Below, one piece after another: positions 1 through 5,335 of a DNA stretch of 5,380 nt (position 1 is its first letter; the number at the start of each line of letters is the position of its first letter). The translations under genes and the position numbers were made by a program. Source of the DNA: Chloroflexota bacterium (lineage in GTDB: Bacteria; Chloroflexota; Limnocylindria; Limnocylindrales; CSP1-4). The notes beneath the pieces are model-generated. The model saw only the letters and a program-made list of their open reading frames with translations, did no database searches and was not told the origin of the DNA. The stretch covers positions 1 to 5,380 of the forward strand of contig JAJYJR010000443.1 of NCBI GenBank assembly GCA_021789355.1, given 5' to 3'.

Positions 1-1345
1 ACGTCTCGCCCGGGAAGATGGTCTGGCCGAAGGTCTGCATCTTCCACTGGTTGGAGGGCACGATCCCCGCCGCCTCGCCGGGCAGGTCGATGCCGGTGGG
101 CGAGCCGAACCCGAACTGGTGGGCCCAGTAGGCCAGCCGGTCGATCCCCACCAGCGCCGCCGCCTGGTAGAAGAACGTGTCGGATGACTGGGCGTAGGCG
201 CCCTCGACGGTGAGGGGCCCGAACCCCGCGCCGTTCCAGTCCCGGAAGGTCTGGCCGTCCAGCGTCAGGTACGGGTAGGTGGGCAACGTCTGTGCCGGCG
301 TCAGCTTCCCGTCCGCCAGGACCGCGCTCCCCGTCACCAGCTTGTAGGTGGACCCGGGCGGGTAGATCTCGCCGATCGCGTGGTCGAGCAGCGGATGGTT
401 CGGGTCGGTCACGAGCGCCTGGTACGCCTGGGTGGAGATGCCCTGCTCGAACGCGTTGTCATCGTAGGTGGGCAGGCTCACCATCGCGAGGATCTCACCG
501 GTCTGGGGGTTCATCACGATGACGACCCCCTCCTTGAGTCCCGCGGTCTGCAGCCCCCACTCCAGCGCGGTCTGCGCCTGCTCCTGCATCTTCAGGTCGA
601 TCGAGAGCTGCAGCGTGTCGCCCGCCTGCGGCTGGGTGGGCGTGGACAACACCTGGATCGGCCGGCCGGAGGCGTCGCGCTCCACCTCCTGGACGCCGTA
701 CGTCCCCCGCAGCTGCTGCTCGTACTGGGCCTCGAGGCCGGTCTGGCCGATCATGTCGTTCGGCAGGTAGCCCTGGGACTGGAGAGCCTGGAGCTGCGCC
801 GCGTCGATGGGCCCCGTGTACCCCAGGACCTGCGACAGCAGCGACCCGTACGTGTACTGGCGCCGGGAGTCGACCACGATCTGGACCCCGGGCAGCTCGA
901 GATGATCCTCGGCGATCAGCTGCGCGGTGGCCTGGGACACGTTCGTCGCCACCTTGACGCCGTCGAACACCGCACCGGCATTGGCGTCGATGGTCTCGTT
1001 GATCTGCGTGGTCGACAGATGGAGGAGCTCCGCGAGGCGGCTCACAACGTCCGACCGTTGCGGAAAGGGCAGGTCGGCGGGGATGACCTCCACGGCGAAC
1101 GTCGGAACGTTTTCGACCAGGGGCCGCCCGGCGCGGTCGACGATGATCCCGCGCGTCGACTGGATCGGCTCGAGCGAGGTCATGTTCGCGTAGGCCTGTG
1201 CGCCGTACTGGGCGCCCTGGGCGACCTGGAGGTAGGCCAACCGCGCGGTGAACGTGCCCAGGATGAGCACCACGACCAGGCCGAAGGCCACGAAGCGCCC
1301 GAGCGACCGCGGGCGCCGGGGATGCTCGTCGCAGAACGCGCTCAT
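1..1345 (-). CDS. mrdA: Penicillin-binding protein 2, class B transpeptidase (partial, C-terminus beyond left edge)
   Basis: This is the peptidoglycan DD-transpeptidase of the elongation (rod) machinery, anchored in the cytoplasmic membrane with its catalytic domain outside. The minus-strand frame is open from the ATG at 1345 to the window edge, giving 448 residues. A short basic cytoplasmic N-terminus is followed by one membrane helix (about residues 17-39). The PBP-dimer motif RGIIVDRAGRPLVENVP lies near residues 65-81. The transpeptidase domain shows the SxxK box STYK (catalytic Ser332, preceded by PPG) and an SxN-type box SSD at 387-389 in the context QSSDTFFYQ, typical of PBP2 rather than FtsI. 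The KTG box and roughly the last 150-200 residues are outside the window. ATG 1345 is the first in-frame Met; no clear Shine-Dalgarno precedes it. MreB/C/D and RodA, the usual neighbours, are not upstream, so any rodA would have to be to the left. Family is sure; the MrdA assignment over other class B PBPs is likely. Confidence 0.93.
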   Translation of the reverse strand, partial: MSAFCDEHPRRPRSLGRFVAFGLVVVLILGTFTARLAYLQVAQGAQYGAQAYANMTSLEPIQSTRGIIVDRAGRPLVENVPTFAVEVIPADLPFPQRSDVVSRLAELLHLSTTQINETIDANAGAVFDGVKVATNVSQATAQLIAEDHLELPGVQIVVDSRRQYTYGSLLSQVLGYTGPIDAAQLQALQSQGYLPNDMIGQTGLEAQYEQQLRGTYGVQEVERDASGRPIQVLSTPTQPQAGDTLQLSIDLKMQEQAQTALEWGLQTAGLKEGVVIVMNPQTGEILAMVSLPTYDDNAFEQGISTQAYQALVTDPNHPLLDHAIGEIYPPGSTYKLVTGSAVLADGKLTPAQTLPTYPYLTLDGQTFRDWNGAGFGPLTVEGAYAQSSDTFFYQAAALVGIDRLAYWAHQFGFGSPTGIDLPGEAAGIVPSNQWKMQTFGQTIFPGET

Positions 1346-1494
1346 GGGGCCGTCACCGGCCGGGGGAACGTGACGCGTGATGGCATGGACGGCGGGAGCA
1401 TAGCTCGGGACCCGAAGTGAGGCGTTGCACCCGCATCGCCGATCGCGGCGGGCCTGGTGTCCGCCCGCCCGGCGGCCGCTCGCCATGCCAATCT
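1346..1494. other. Non-coding spacer between PBP2 start and tRNA fragment
   Basis: No convincing gene lies here. On the minus strand, TATGCT (plus 1397-1402) could be a -10 box for the PBP2 gene, but I see no good -35 at 16-18 bases. Just upstream of it is a short dyad, TTCGGGTCCCGAG (minus strand, about 1404-1416), with a one-base centre; it could be an operator half-site pair or chance in GC-rich DNA. By the polarity of the neighbouring tRNA fragment, this spacer should be original chromosome downstream of the tRNA-Leu gene. Confidence 0.5.
1447..1469 (-). terminator. GC-rich hairpin downstream of the tRNA fragment
   Basis: A perfect 7-bp stem (GGCGGGC / GCCCGCC) with a 9-base loop lies 25 bases beyond the CCA end of the tRNA-Leu fragment when read on the minus strand. 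Its position suits the transcription terminator of the former tRNA gene. There is no U-tract after it, so it is at best a hairpin of the U-less kind often seen in high-GC bacteria. Confidence 0.3.
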
Positions 1495-1549
1495 TGGTGC
1501 CGAAGGTGGGTCTCGAACCCACACGGGGTTGCCCCCGGCGGAGTTTAAG
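1495..1549 (-). other. 3' half of tRNA-Leu(UAA): probable attachment site (att) of an integrated element
   Basis: On the minus strand the segment reads, in order: anticodon loop CTTAAAC (anticodon TAA at 1547-1545), 3' anticodon strand TCCGC, a long class II variable arm CGGGG-GCAA-CCCCG, a perfect T arm GTGGG-TTCGAGA-CCCAC, the 3' acceptor strand CTTCGGC, and ACCA (1498-1495). The partner 5' acceptor strand GCCGAAG and a D arm are absent to the right, and the 5' anticodon strand is GCCGC where GCGGA is needed. So the tRNA stops at the anticodon loop, where tyrosine-recombinase att cores in tRNA genes often start. Because an element inserting into a tRNA 3' end leaves such a copy at its far end, the element should lie on the 5' side (above 1549) and the chromosome on the 3' side (PBP2). 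A decayed tRNA pseudogene is the alternative. Confidence 0.75.
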
Positions 1550-1713
1550 GCGGCCCCGTACCGTCCGTGAGCGTCCGCGGGTGCATCATCCACGCACGAA
1601 CCGAACTCCCATTCGGGCCGTCAGACCGAGTCTGTCCGGGCGGGAAGCTGCCGGTGAAGCTGCCAGCCTGACCGCGCGCCGAAAGGGCAGCCCCGCTGCG
1701 GCGCCTGAACCGT

Positions 1714-1739
1714 GCGGCCGGAGCCCGGGTCCCGGCCGC
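1714..1739. other. Hairpin 1 of three upstream of the methyltransferase operon
   Basis: A perfect 8-bp inverted repeat, GCGGCCGG / CCGGCCGC, encloses a 10-base loop that contains CCCGGG. It is followed after two bases by hairpin 2. It may act as RNA structure in the leader or as a DNA dyad for a binding protein. Confidence 0.5.
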
Positions 1740-1741
1740 GC

Positions 1742-1759
1742 CAGAAGGAGGACCTTCTG
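1742..1759. other. Hairpin 2 of three, contains a Shine-Dalgarno-like core
   Basis: A perfect 7-bp stem, CAGAAGG / CCTTCTG, with loop AGGA. The stem and loop include AAGGAGG (1745-1751), a strong ribosome-binding sequence, but no start codon follows at a usable distance. It has the same geometry (7-4-7) as hairpin 3. Confidence 0.55.
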
Positions 1760-1764
1760 TCGCA

Positions 1765-1782
1765 CCACGAGGCTTCTCGTGG
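1765..1782. other. Hairpin 3 of three, 32 bases before the methyltransferase start
   Basis: A perfect 7-bp stem, CCACGAG / CTCGTGG, with loop GCTT. It has the same size and geometry as hairpin 2, its centre 23 bases downstream, about two helical turns. Stem sequences differ, so the structure rather than the sequence is repeated. Confidence 0.55.
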
Positions 1783-1801
1783 CCGCTACGATGAGCGAAC
1801 C

Positions 1802-1809
1802 AGGTGAGG
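1802..1809 (+). promoter_or_regulatory. Ribosome binding site of the methyltransferase gene
   Basis: AGGTGAGG ends five bases before ATG 1815. An in-frame TAG at 1812-1814 directly precedes that ATG, so 1815 is the earliest possible start in this frame, and the spacing supports it. Confidence 0.6.
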
Positions 1810-1814
1810 GGTAG

Positions 1815-3482
1815 ATGAGCGACGACCGGAACCTCCTGTACTACGGCGACAACCTCGACGTGTTGCGGAGGCACGTCCGGGATGAGTCGGTGGACCTCGT
1901 GTACCTCGACCCGCCCTTCAACTCGAACGCGAACTACAACGTGCTGTTCGAGGAGCACGGGGAGCGCGCTGCCGCCCAGATCGAGGCGTTCGAGGACACG
2001 TGGGAGTGGAACACCGAGGCCGCCGCCGCCTACCAAGACGTCGTCGAGCAGGGCGGGGAAGTCGCCAAGGCGATGCTCGCGTTCCGCACGTTCCTGGGTA
2101 CCTCCGACATGCTGGCGTACCTCTCGATGATGGCGCCTCGGCTCATCGAGCTTCACCGCGTCCTCAAGCCGACCGGCTCGCTCTACCTCCACTGCGACCC
2201 GACGGCCAGCCACTACCTCAAGCTTCTACTGGACGCGATCTTCGATCCGCGCAACTTCCGGAACGAGATCATCTGGAAGCGCACCAGCGGTCACAGCGAC
2301 GCCACGCGGTTCGGTCGGGTGCACGACGTGCTCCTCTACTACGTCAGGAGCGATGCGGGGCGGTGGAACAAGACGTACCAGCCCTACGACCCGGACTACG
2401 TCGAGCAGTACTACCGCTACCGCGACACGGATGGTCGGCGCTTCATGTCAGCTGACCTCGGGGCCGCCGGGTTGACGGGGGGCGGCTACGACTACGAGTG
2501 GCACGGAGTCGTCCGAACGTGGCGCCTCCCGATCGAGTCGATGCAGCGCCTCGACGGCGAGGGCCGGATCTTCTACACGAAGAACGGCGTCCCCCGGCTC
2601 AAGCGGTTTCTAGACGAGTCCAAGGGCCTCCCAGCCCAGGACGTTTGGACCGACATCGAGGCACTCCGATCGTGGCACGCGGAGAAACTCGGCTACCCGA
2701 CGCAGAAGCCCATCGCCCTGCTCCGACGCATTGTGGCCGCCTCTTCGGAACCAGGCGAGGTCGTGCTCGACCCGTTCTGCGGCTGTGGCACCGCCGTGGA
2801 CGCGGCTCAAGAGCTGGGGCGGTCGTGGATCGGGATCGACATCACGCACCTCGCTATCGGCCTCATCAAACACCGTCTCGTTGACCGGTACGGCCCAGAG
2901 ATTGCCCAGACGTACCGCGTGATCGGCGAGCCCACGACCGGTGAGGACGCCGCCGTGCTGGCGCGTGAGGACCCGTTCCAGTTCCAGGCGTGGGCGCTCG
3001 GCTTGGTGGGTGCACGCGTCGCGGGGAGCGACAAGAAGGGTGGCGACAAAGGCATCGACGGACGCCTCTACTTCCACGACTCCAACGGGGGCCCGACGCG
3101 CCAGATCGTGTTCTCGGTGAAGGCCGGAGAACACCTCGTGCCCGCATACGTTCACGAACTGCGCGGTGTCATCGAACGTGAACGGGCGGAGATCGGCGTC
3201 CTCATCACCTTCAAGGAGCCAACAGCCGGGATGCGAGTCGAGGCGACAAGCGCCGGCTTCTACACCTCGCCATGGGGCAACCATCCTCGTCTGCAGATCC
3301 GGACAGTCGGAGAGTTGCTCGCCGGACGGGGCATCGACTACCCGCACGTGACAGGTGCAAACGTGACTCATCGACGAGCCCAGCGGGCGCGTGAGGTCGA
3401 ACCACAGAGCCTTGGCATGTTCGACCGGGCAGCCGAGCGGGCGCTCCCCTACGGCGAGGACAGCGAGCCCGAGTCGACATGA
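1815..3482 (+). CDS. DNA methyltransferase (N6-adenine/N4-cytosine, beta class) with C-terminal Mrr-like nuclease domain
   Basis: The protein (555 residues) should transfer a methyl group from S-adenosylmethionine to an exocyclic amino group in DNA. Motif IV DPPF (32-35, in LVYLDPPFNSNANYN) comes before the SAM-binding motif DPFCGCGT (319-326), and this order marks the beta class (N6_N4_Mtase family). GYPTQKP (293-299) is the usual motif just ahead of the SAM site; residues about 170-285 would hold target recognition. From about 380 a second domain begins (FQFQAWALGLVGA), with GDKGIDG (Asp415), then FSVKAG (Ser434-x-Lys436) and RGVIERERAEIGVLITF. This pattern resembles the Mrr-type PD-(D/E)xK nuclease fold, with Ser where Glu or Gln is usual. 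From memory, this two-domain chain is a recurring family annotated only as a site-specific methyltransferase; target and cutting activity are unknown. Its stop overlaps the start of the uracil-DNA glycosylase (ATGA), so the two are translationally coupled. No separate restriction subunit or specificity gene is in view. Confidence 0.92.
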   Translation: MSDDRNLLYYGDNLDVLRRHVRDESVDLVYLDPPFNSNANYNVLFEEHGERAAAQIEAFEDTWEWNTEAAAAYQDVVEQGGEVAKAMLAFRTFLGTSDMLAYLSMMAPRLIELHRVLKPTGSLYLHCDPTASHYLKLLLDAIFDPRNFRNEIIWKRTSGHSDATRFGRVHDVLLYYVRSDAGRWNKTYQPYDPDYVEQYYRYRDTDGRRFMSADLGAAGLTGGGYDYEWHGVVRTWRLPIESMQRLDGEGRIFYTKNGVPRLKRFLDESKGLPAQDVWTDIEALRSWHAEKLGYPTQKPIALLRRIVAASSEPGEVVLDPFCGCGTAVDAAQELGRSWIGIDITHLAIGLIKHRLVDRYGPEIAQTYRVIGEPTTGEDAAVLAREDPFQFQAWALGLVGARVAGSDKKGGDKGIDGRLYFHDSNGGPTRQIVFSVKAGEHLVPAYVHELRGVIERERAEIGVLITFKEPTAGMRVEATSAGFYTSPWGNHPRLQIRTVGELLAGRGIDYPHVTGANVTHRRAQRAREVEPQSLGMFDRAAERALPYGEDSEPEST

Positions 3483-4168
3483 TCGAGAGGCTTCCGGACG
3501 ACTGGCGCCGCGCGCTGAGCCACCGGATCAACGCTGACGATCTCCAAGCCCTCGACTGGTTCGTCGCGGAAGAGCGGCAGTATCATGATGTCTACCCACC
3601 AGATCAGCAGGTGTTCGCCGCCTTCGAGCTGACGCCGTTCGAGTCAGTTCGAGCGGTCGTATTGGGCCAAGATCCCTATTACCAGCCCGGGCTGGCCTGT
3701 GGGCTGGCCTTCGCGGTCCCGGCTGAGCTCCCGCACCGGAAACGGCCTTTGGCGCTTCGGCGCATCCTCGCTGAGGCAGAGCCCGAGCAGGACATCGAGA
3801 TGGCTGGGGACGCGACGCTCCAGCCGTGGGCCAACAACGGCGTCCTGCTGTTGAACACCGTGCTGACGGTTCGACAAGGGAAGGCGGGCAGCCACGCCGG
3901 TCACGGGTGGGAGCAGTTCACGAGCGCCGTCATCGACGCCGTGGCGGAGCAGCCCGGGCCGATCGCATTTCTGCTCTGGGGTGAGGCGGCCAAGCACAAA
4001 GGTGGACGCATCGATCAGTCGCGTCACATCGTCATCACGTCAGCGCACCCTTCGGCACGACTGGCTAGATCGGATCCGAATAGCTTCCGCGGCAGCCAGC
4101 CGTTCAGCCGCGCGAACGCAGAGCTGCAGAGGCGCGGCGCGCCGCGGATCGACTGGGCTCTGCGCTGA
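3479..4168 (+). CDS. ung: Uracil-DNA glycosylase, family 1 (Ung)
   Basis: It removes uracil from DNA by cleaving the N-glycosidic bond, leaving an abasic site for base-excision repair in the cytoplasm. Its 229 residues equal the usual Ung length. The water-activating motif is GQDPYYQPG with Asp65 and the specificity Tyr67; Phe78 (GLAF) stacks the base; Asn126 (LLNTVLTVR) reads uracil; GKAGSHAGHGWEQFT follows; His190 lies in the HPSA motif, then FRGSQPFSRAN forms the leucine-loop region. All expected catalytic positions are present, so it should be active and uracil-specific. The one visible departure is DPYYQPG where E. coli Ung has DPYHGPG. The start ATG 3479 overlaps the preceding stop by four bases, so it is the second gene of the operon. 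Ung is normally a stand-alone housekeeping gene; coupling to a methyltransferase/nuclease inside an apparent island hints at a specialised role, but it could also be a passenger repair gene. Confidence 0.95.
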   Translation: MIERLPDDWRRALSHRINADDLQALDWFVAEERQYHDVYPPDQQVFAAFELTPFESVRAVVLGQDPYYQPGLACGLAFAVPAELPHRKRPLALRRILAEAEPEQDIEMAGDATLQPWANNGVLLLNTVLTVRQGKAGSHAGHGWEQFTSAVIDAVAEQPGPIAFLLWGEAAKHKGGRIDQSRHIVITSAHPSARLARSDPNSFRGSQPFSRANAELQRRGAPRIDWALR

Positions 4169-4206
4169 CCGCCCAGGCCGCACTTCGGGAACATGAACGA
4201 CGAGGT

Positions 4207-4236
4207 CCGTGGATACCGGCCGATGAGGCCCTACGG
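4207..4236. terminator. Candidate bidirectional terminator between convergent genes
   Basis: CCGTGG (4207-4212) can pair with CTACGG (4231-4236; one G-U), and inside it GGCC (4218-4221) pairs with GGCC (4227-4230) around loop GATGA, leaving a five-base bulge. It lies after the glycosylase stop and covers the stop codon of the convergent membrane-protein gene, so it could end both transcripts. There is no U-tract on either side. Confidence 0.3.
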
Positions 4237-4893
4237 CGATGGTGGTGGCGTACGGAGAACGTCGACACCGCCGCCAAGTCCGATGAGGACCAAGAAGCCG
4301 CACGTGGCGAGAAGCACGGCCACGATAGTCAGACGGCGCCCTGCAAAGAGGTCGTTCGCCACCCTAACGCCAGACTGGTAGGAGAGGATCGTCGCGTACC
4401 GCAGCGCTTCGGCCTCGGCAGCGCGCAATGCGTTGCGTGGTTCCGCATCTGGGGCGATCTTTTTGGCGAGATCACCCAACCCATCCAGGCTGATGCCCCC
4501 TCCGTACACCATGCCTGCAGCCAATGCTGTCATGATGATCGCTCCCACTAGGACGATGTCCGCGGCTGCCAAGAGGACGAATGAGATCTGTCTCGCGCTC
4601 GATGCCGTTTGAGCGGGTGGAAGCGCGATGGCCGTGCCGCCGAGTGCAAAAGGCACCAGGGCCAGCAGGAAGGTCAGATGCGCAGCTGACTTGTCCTGGA
4701 GGGACTTCACGGCAGACTCCGCGAGATCGTTGCTTTTCCTGGCGACATCGACCGCGTATTCGGCGGACTTGTCGTCAGAAGCCGCGGCGGCGATCCACTG
4801 CGGAACGGCGCCAGGGGAGGTGGCCTCCAGCATCTCAGCAGTGGCTAGGTCGTTAGTGAGGTAGGCGAGGATCCGTCGCAGCGTCTGGGGCAT
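4231..4893 (-). CDS. Membrane protein with three predicted transmembrane helices, unknown function
   Basis: I do not recognise the family. The 220-residue protein has a soluble, alanine- and charge-rich helical N-terminus (1-70) that ends in KSLQDKSA, then hydrophobic segments at about 72-92, 103-130 (long, perhaps a kinked helix or re-entrant turn) and 188-208. Between the last two is a cytosolic-looking helical stretch of about 55 residues, and the tail is short and proline-rich (TPPPSP). A helical soluble part leading through a Lys-containing junction into a small helical membrane bundle loosely recalls SLATT- or Pycsar-type membrane effectors of bacterial defence; that is a resemblance only. 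I chose the ATG at 4893 because GGAGGA (plus 4902-4907) lies eight bases before it; an in-frame ATG at 5007 exists but would overlap the upstream gene by 155 bases with a low-complexity Ser/Arg/Thr-rich N-terminus. It overlaps the ATP-grasp gene end by 41 bases, so the two form an operon. Confidence 0.75.
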   Translation of the reverse strand: MPQTLRRILAYLTNDLATAEMLEATSPGAVPQWIAAAASDDKSAEYAVDVARKSNDLAESAVKSLQDKSAAHLTFLLALVPFALGGTAIALPPAQTASSARQISFVLLAAADIVLVGAIIMTALAAGMVYGGGISLDGLGDLAKKIAPDAEPRNALRAAEAEALRYATILSYQSGVRVANDLFAGRRLTIVAVLLATCGFLVLIGLGGGVDVLRTPPPSP

Positions 4894-5278
4894 TGAGGCG
4901 TTCCTCCAACGCACGGACGATCGCGATGCCAACTTGTTCTGCTTCTCCGCCAACGAACATCCACTGTCCGTTCGGGTTCGCGTCGAGGAAGTAGAGCTGG
5001 CCTTCATCGTCGATGAGCCAGTCCTGCGAAGAGAACCCGAGCCCGAGGCTCGCGGCTAGTCTCCGCGCTGGCCCAGACACGATCGACGTGATGGTCGATT
5101 CAGCCGTCACAAAGCGGCTGTGGTTTTCGATGTTGCTTCTCCAGTCGAGCTCGCGCGCCGAGAGCTGAGCAACGAAGCAAGCGTCGTCGACGGTCACCAC
5201 GCGCAGGTGAAGGCTCGCAAGGAGGAGGCGCTGCAGAATGATCGGGGGCCCGCCTAGTAGATCGTTCCACCAATACGC
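4853..5278 (-). pseudogene. 5'-truncated ATP-grasp ligase (MvdC/MvdD- or RimK-like), C-terminal part only
   Basis: The open frame runs from just after an in-frame TAA (5281-5279) to the stop at 4853, 141 residues. It matches the C-terminal half of ATP-grasp ligases that activate a carboxylate as acyl-phosphate with ATP, as in peptide-modifying enzymes of microviridin pathways. Visible features: PPIILQ (11-16) and LRVVTVDDACFVAQ (25-38) of the central sheet, DWR (45-47), LGLGFSSQDWLID (78-90), and the metal-binding FLDANPNGQW (98-107), where Asp99 replaces the more usual Glu. Family members have about 300 residues, so the N-terminal and first ATP-binding regions are missing. The frame is intact to its end and overlaps the membrane-protein gene. 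A GTG at 5200 could start a 115-residue remnant, but this would lack the central strands. The break coincides with a probable mobile-element end, so I call it a pseudogene. Confidence 0.75.
4902..4907 (-). promoter_or_regulatory. Ribosome binding site deciding the membrane-protein start
   Basis: GGAGGA on the minus strand, eight bases upstream of ATG 4893. It lies inside the 3' end of the ATP-grasp reading frame, as expected for overlapping cotranscribed genes. Confidence 0.6.
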
Positions 5279-5335
5279 TTACGGTCTGATCTATACTCGC
5301 CATGCTGATCTGCCCCACCGCTGTCGGAGGCGAGC
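5276..5335 (+). mobile_element. Probable left end of an insertion sequence
   Basis: ATP-grasp similarity stops at about 5275, and 60 bases on a new gene starts on the other strand. A TA dinucleotide sits exactly there (5274-5275), the target of IS630-family elements. TATACT (5292-5297) could be the -10 box of the new gene. The opposite end lies outside the window, so terminal inverted repeats cannot be checked. Confidence 0.35.

Larger units (their letters stand above)
1550..1814. other. Non-coding leader region between att fragment and methyltransferase operon
   Basis: No supported gene. Besides the three hairpins listed separately, it has a near-tandem repeat of GAAGCTGCC in GGGAAGCTGCCGGTGAAGC (about 1640-1664) and a small GCAG-CCCCG-CTGC stem (1687-1699). 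TACGAT at 1787-1792 could be a -10 box for the operon, but there is no convincing -35. A seven-codon in-frame mini-ORF, MSEPGEG then TAG (1791-1814), directly abuts the methyltransferase start. Confidence 0.5.

Noticed and set aside
380..1420. Long plus-strand open frame (346 codons) opposite the PBP2 gene
   Set aside because: Its translation is rich in Arg, Gly, His and Leu without any domain, while the opposite strand gives a clear class B PBP with STYK and SSD boxes. It is a GC-driven shadow.
1495..1600. Intact tRNA-Leu, or tRNA-Leu(UAA) split by a group I intron at the anticodon
   Set aside because: No 5' half with GCCGAAG and a D arm within the expected distance or further up to the methyltransferase, and no G directly before a 3' exon as group I introns need; the loop CTTAAAC is uninterrupted.
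1745..1751. AAGGAGG as a ribosome binding site for a small gene
   Set aside because: No ATG, GTG or TTG at 5-12 bases downstream; the sequence is part of a perfect hairpin.
1425..1814. Plus-strand open frame of 129 codons running to the TAG before the methyltransferase
   Set aside because: It crosses the tRNA fragment and the hairpins and is Arg/Pro-rich low-complexity sequence. It is in the methyltransferase frame but closed by TAG, so it is not an N-terminal extension.
1495..1814. tmRNA (ssrA)
   Set aside because: tmRNA shares a tRNA-like 3' end, but the long variable arm next to a TAA anticodon loop is tRNA-Leu, and no resume peptide frame or matching 5' end is seen.
2610..3371. Minus-strand open frame (253 codons) inside the methyltransferase gene
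   Set aside because: No recognisable domain; the plus strand encodes a full methyltransferase with its motifs in order across the same stretch.
4894..5007. Longer start (ATG 5007) for the membrane protein
   Set aside because: The extra 38 residues are Ser/Arg/Thr-rich low complexity read from inside the ATP-grasp frame, and the ATG at 4893 has its own GGAGGA.
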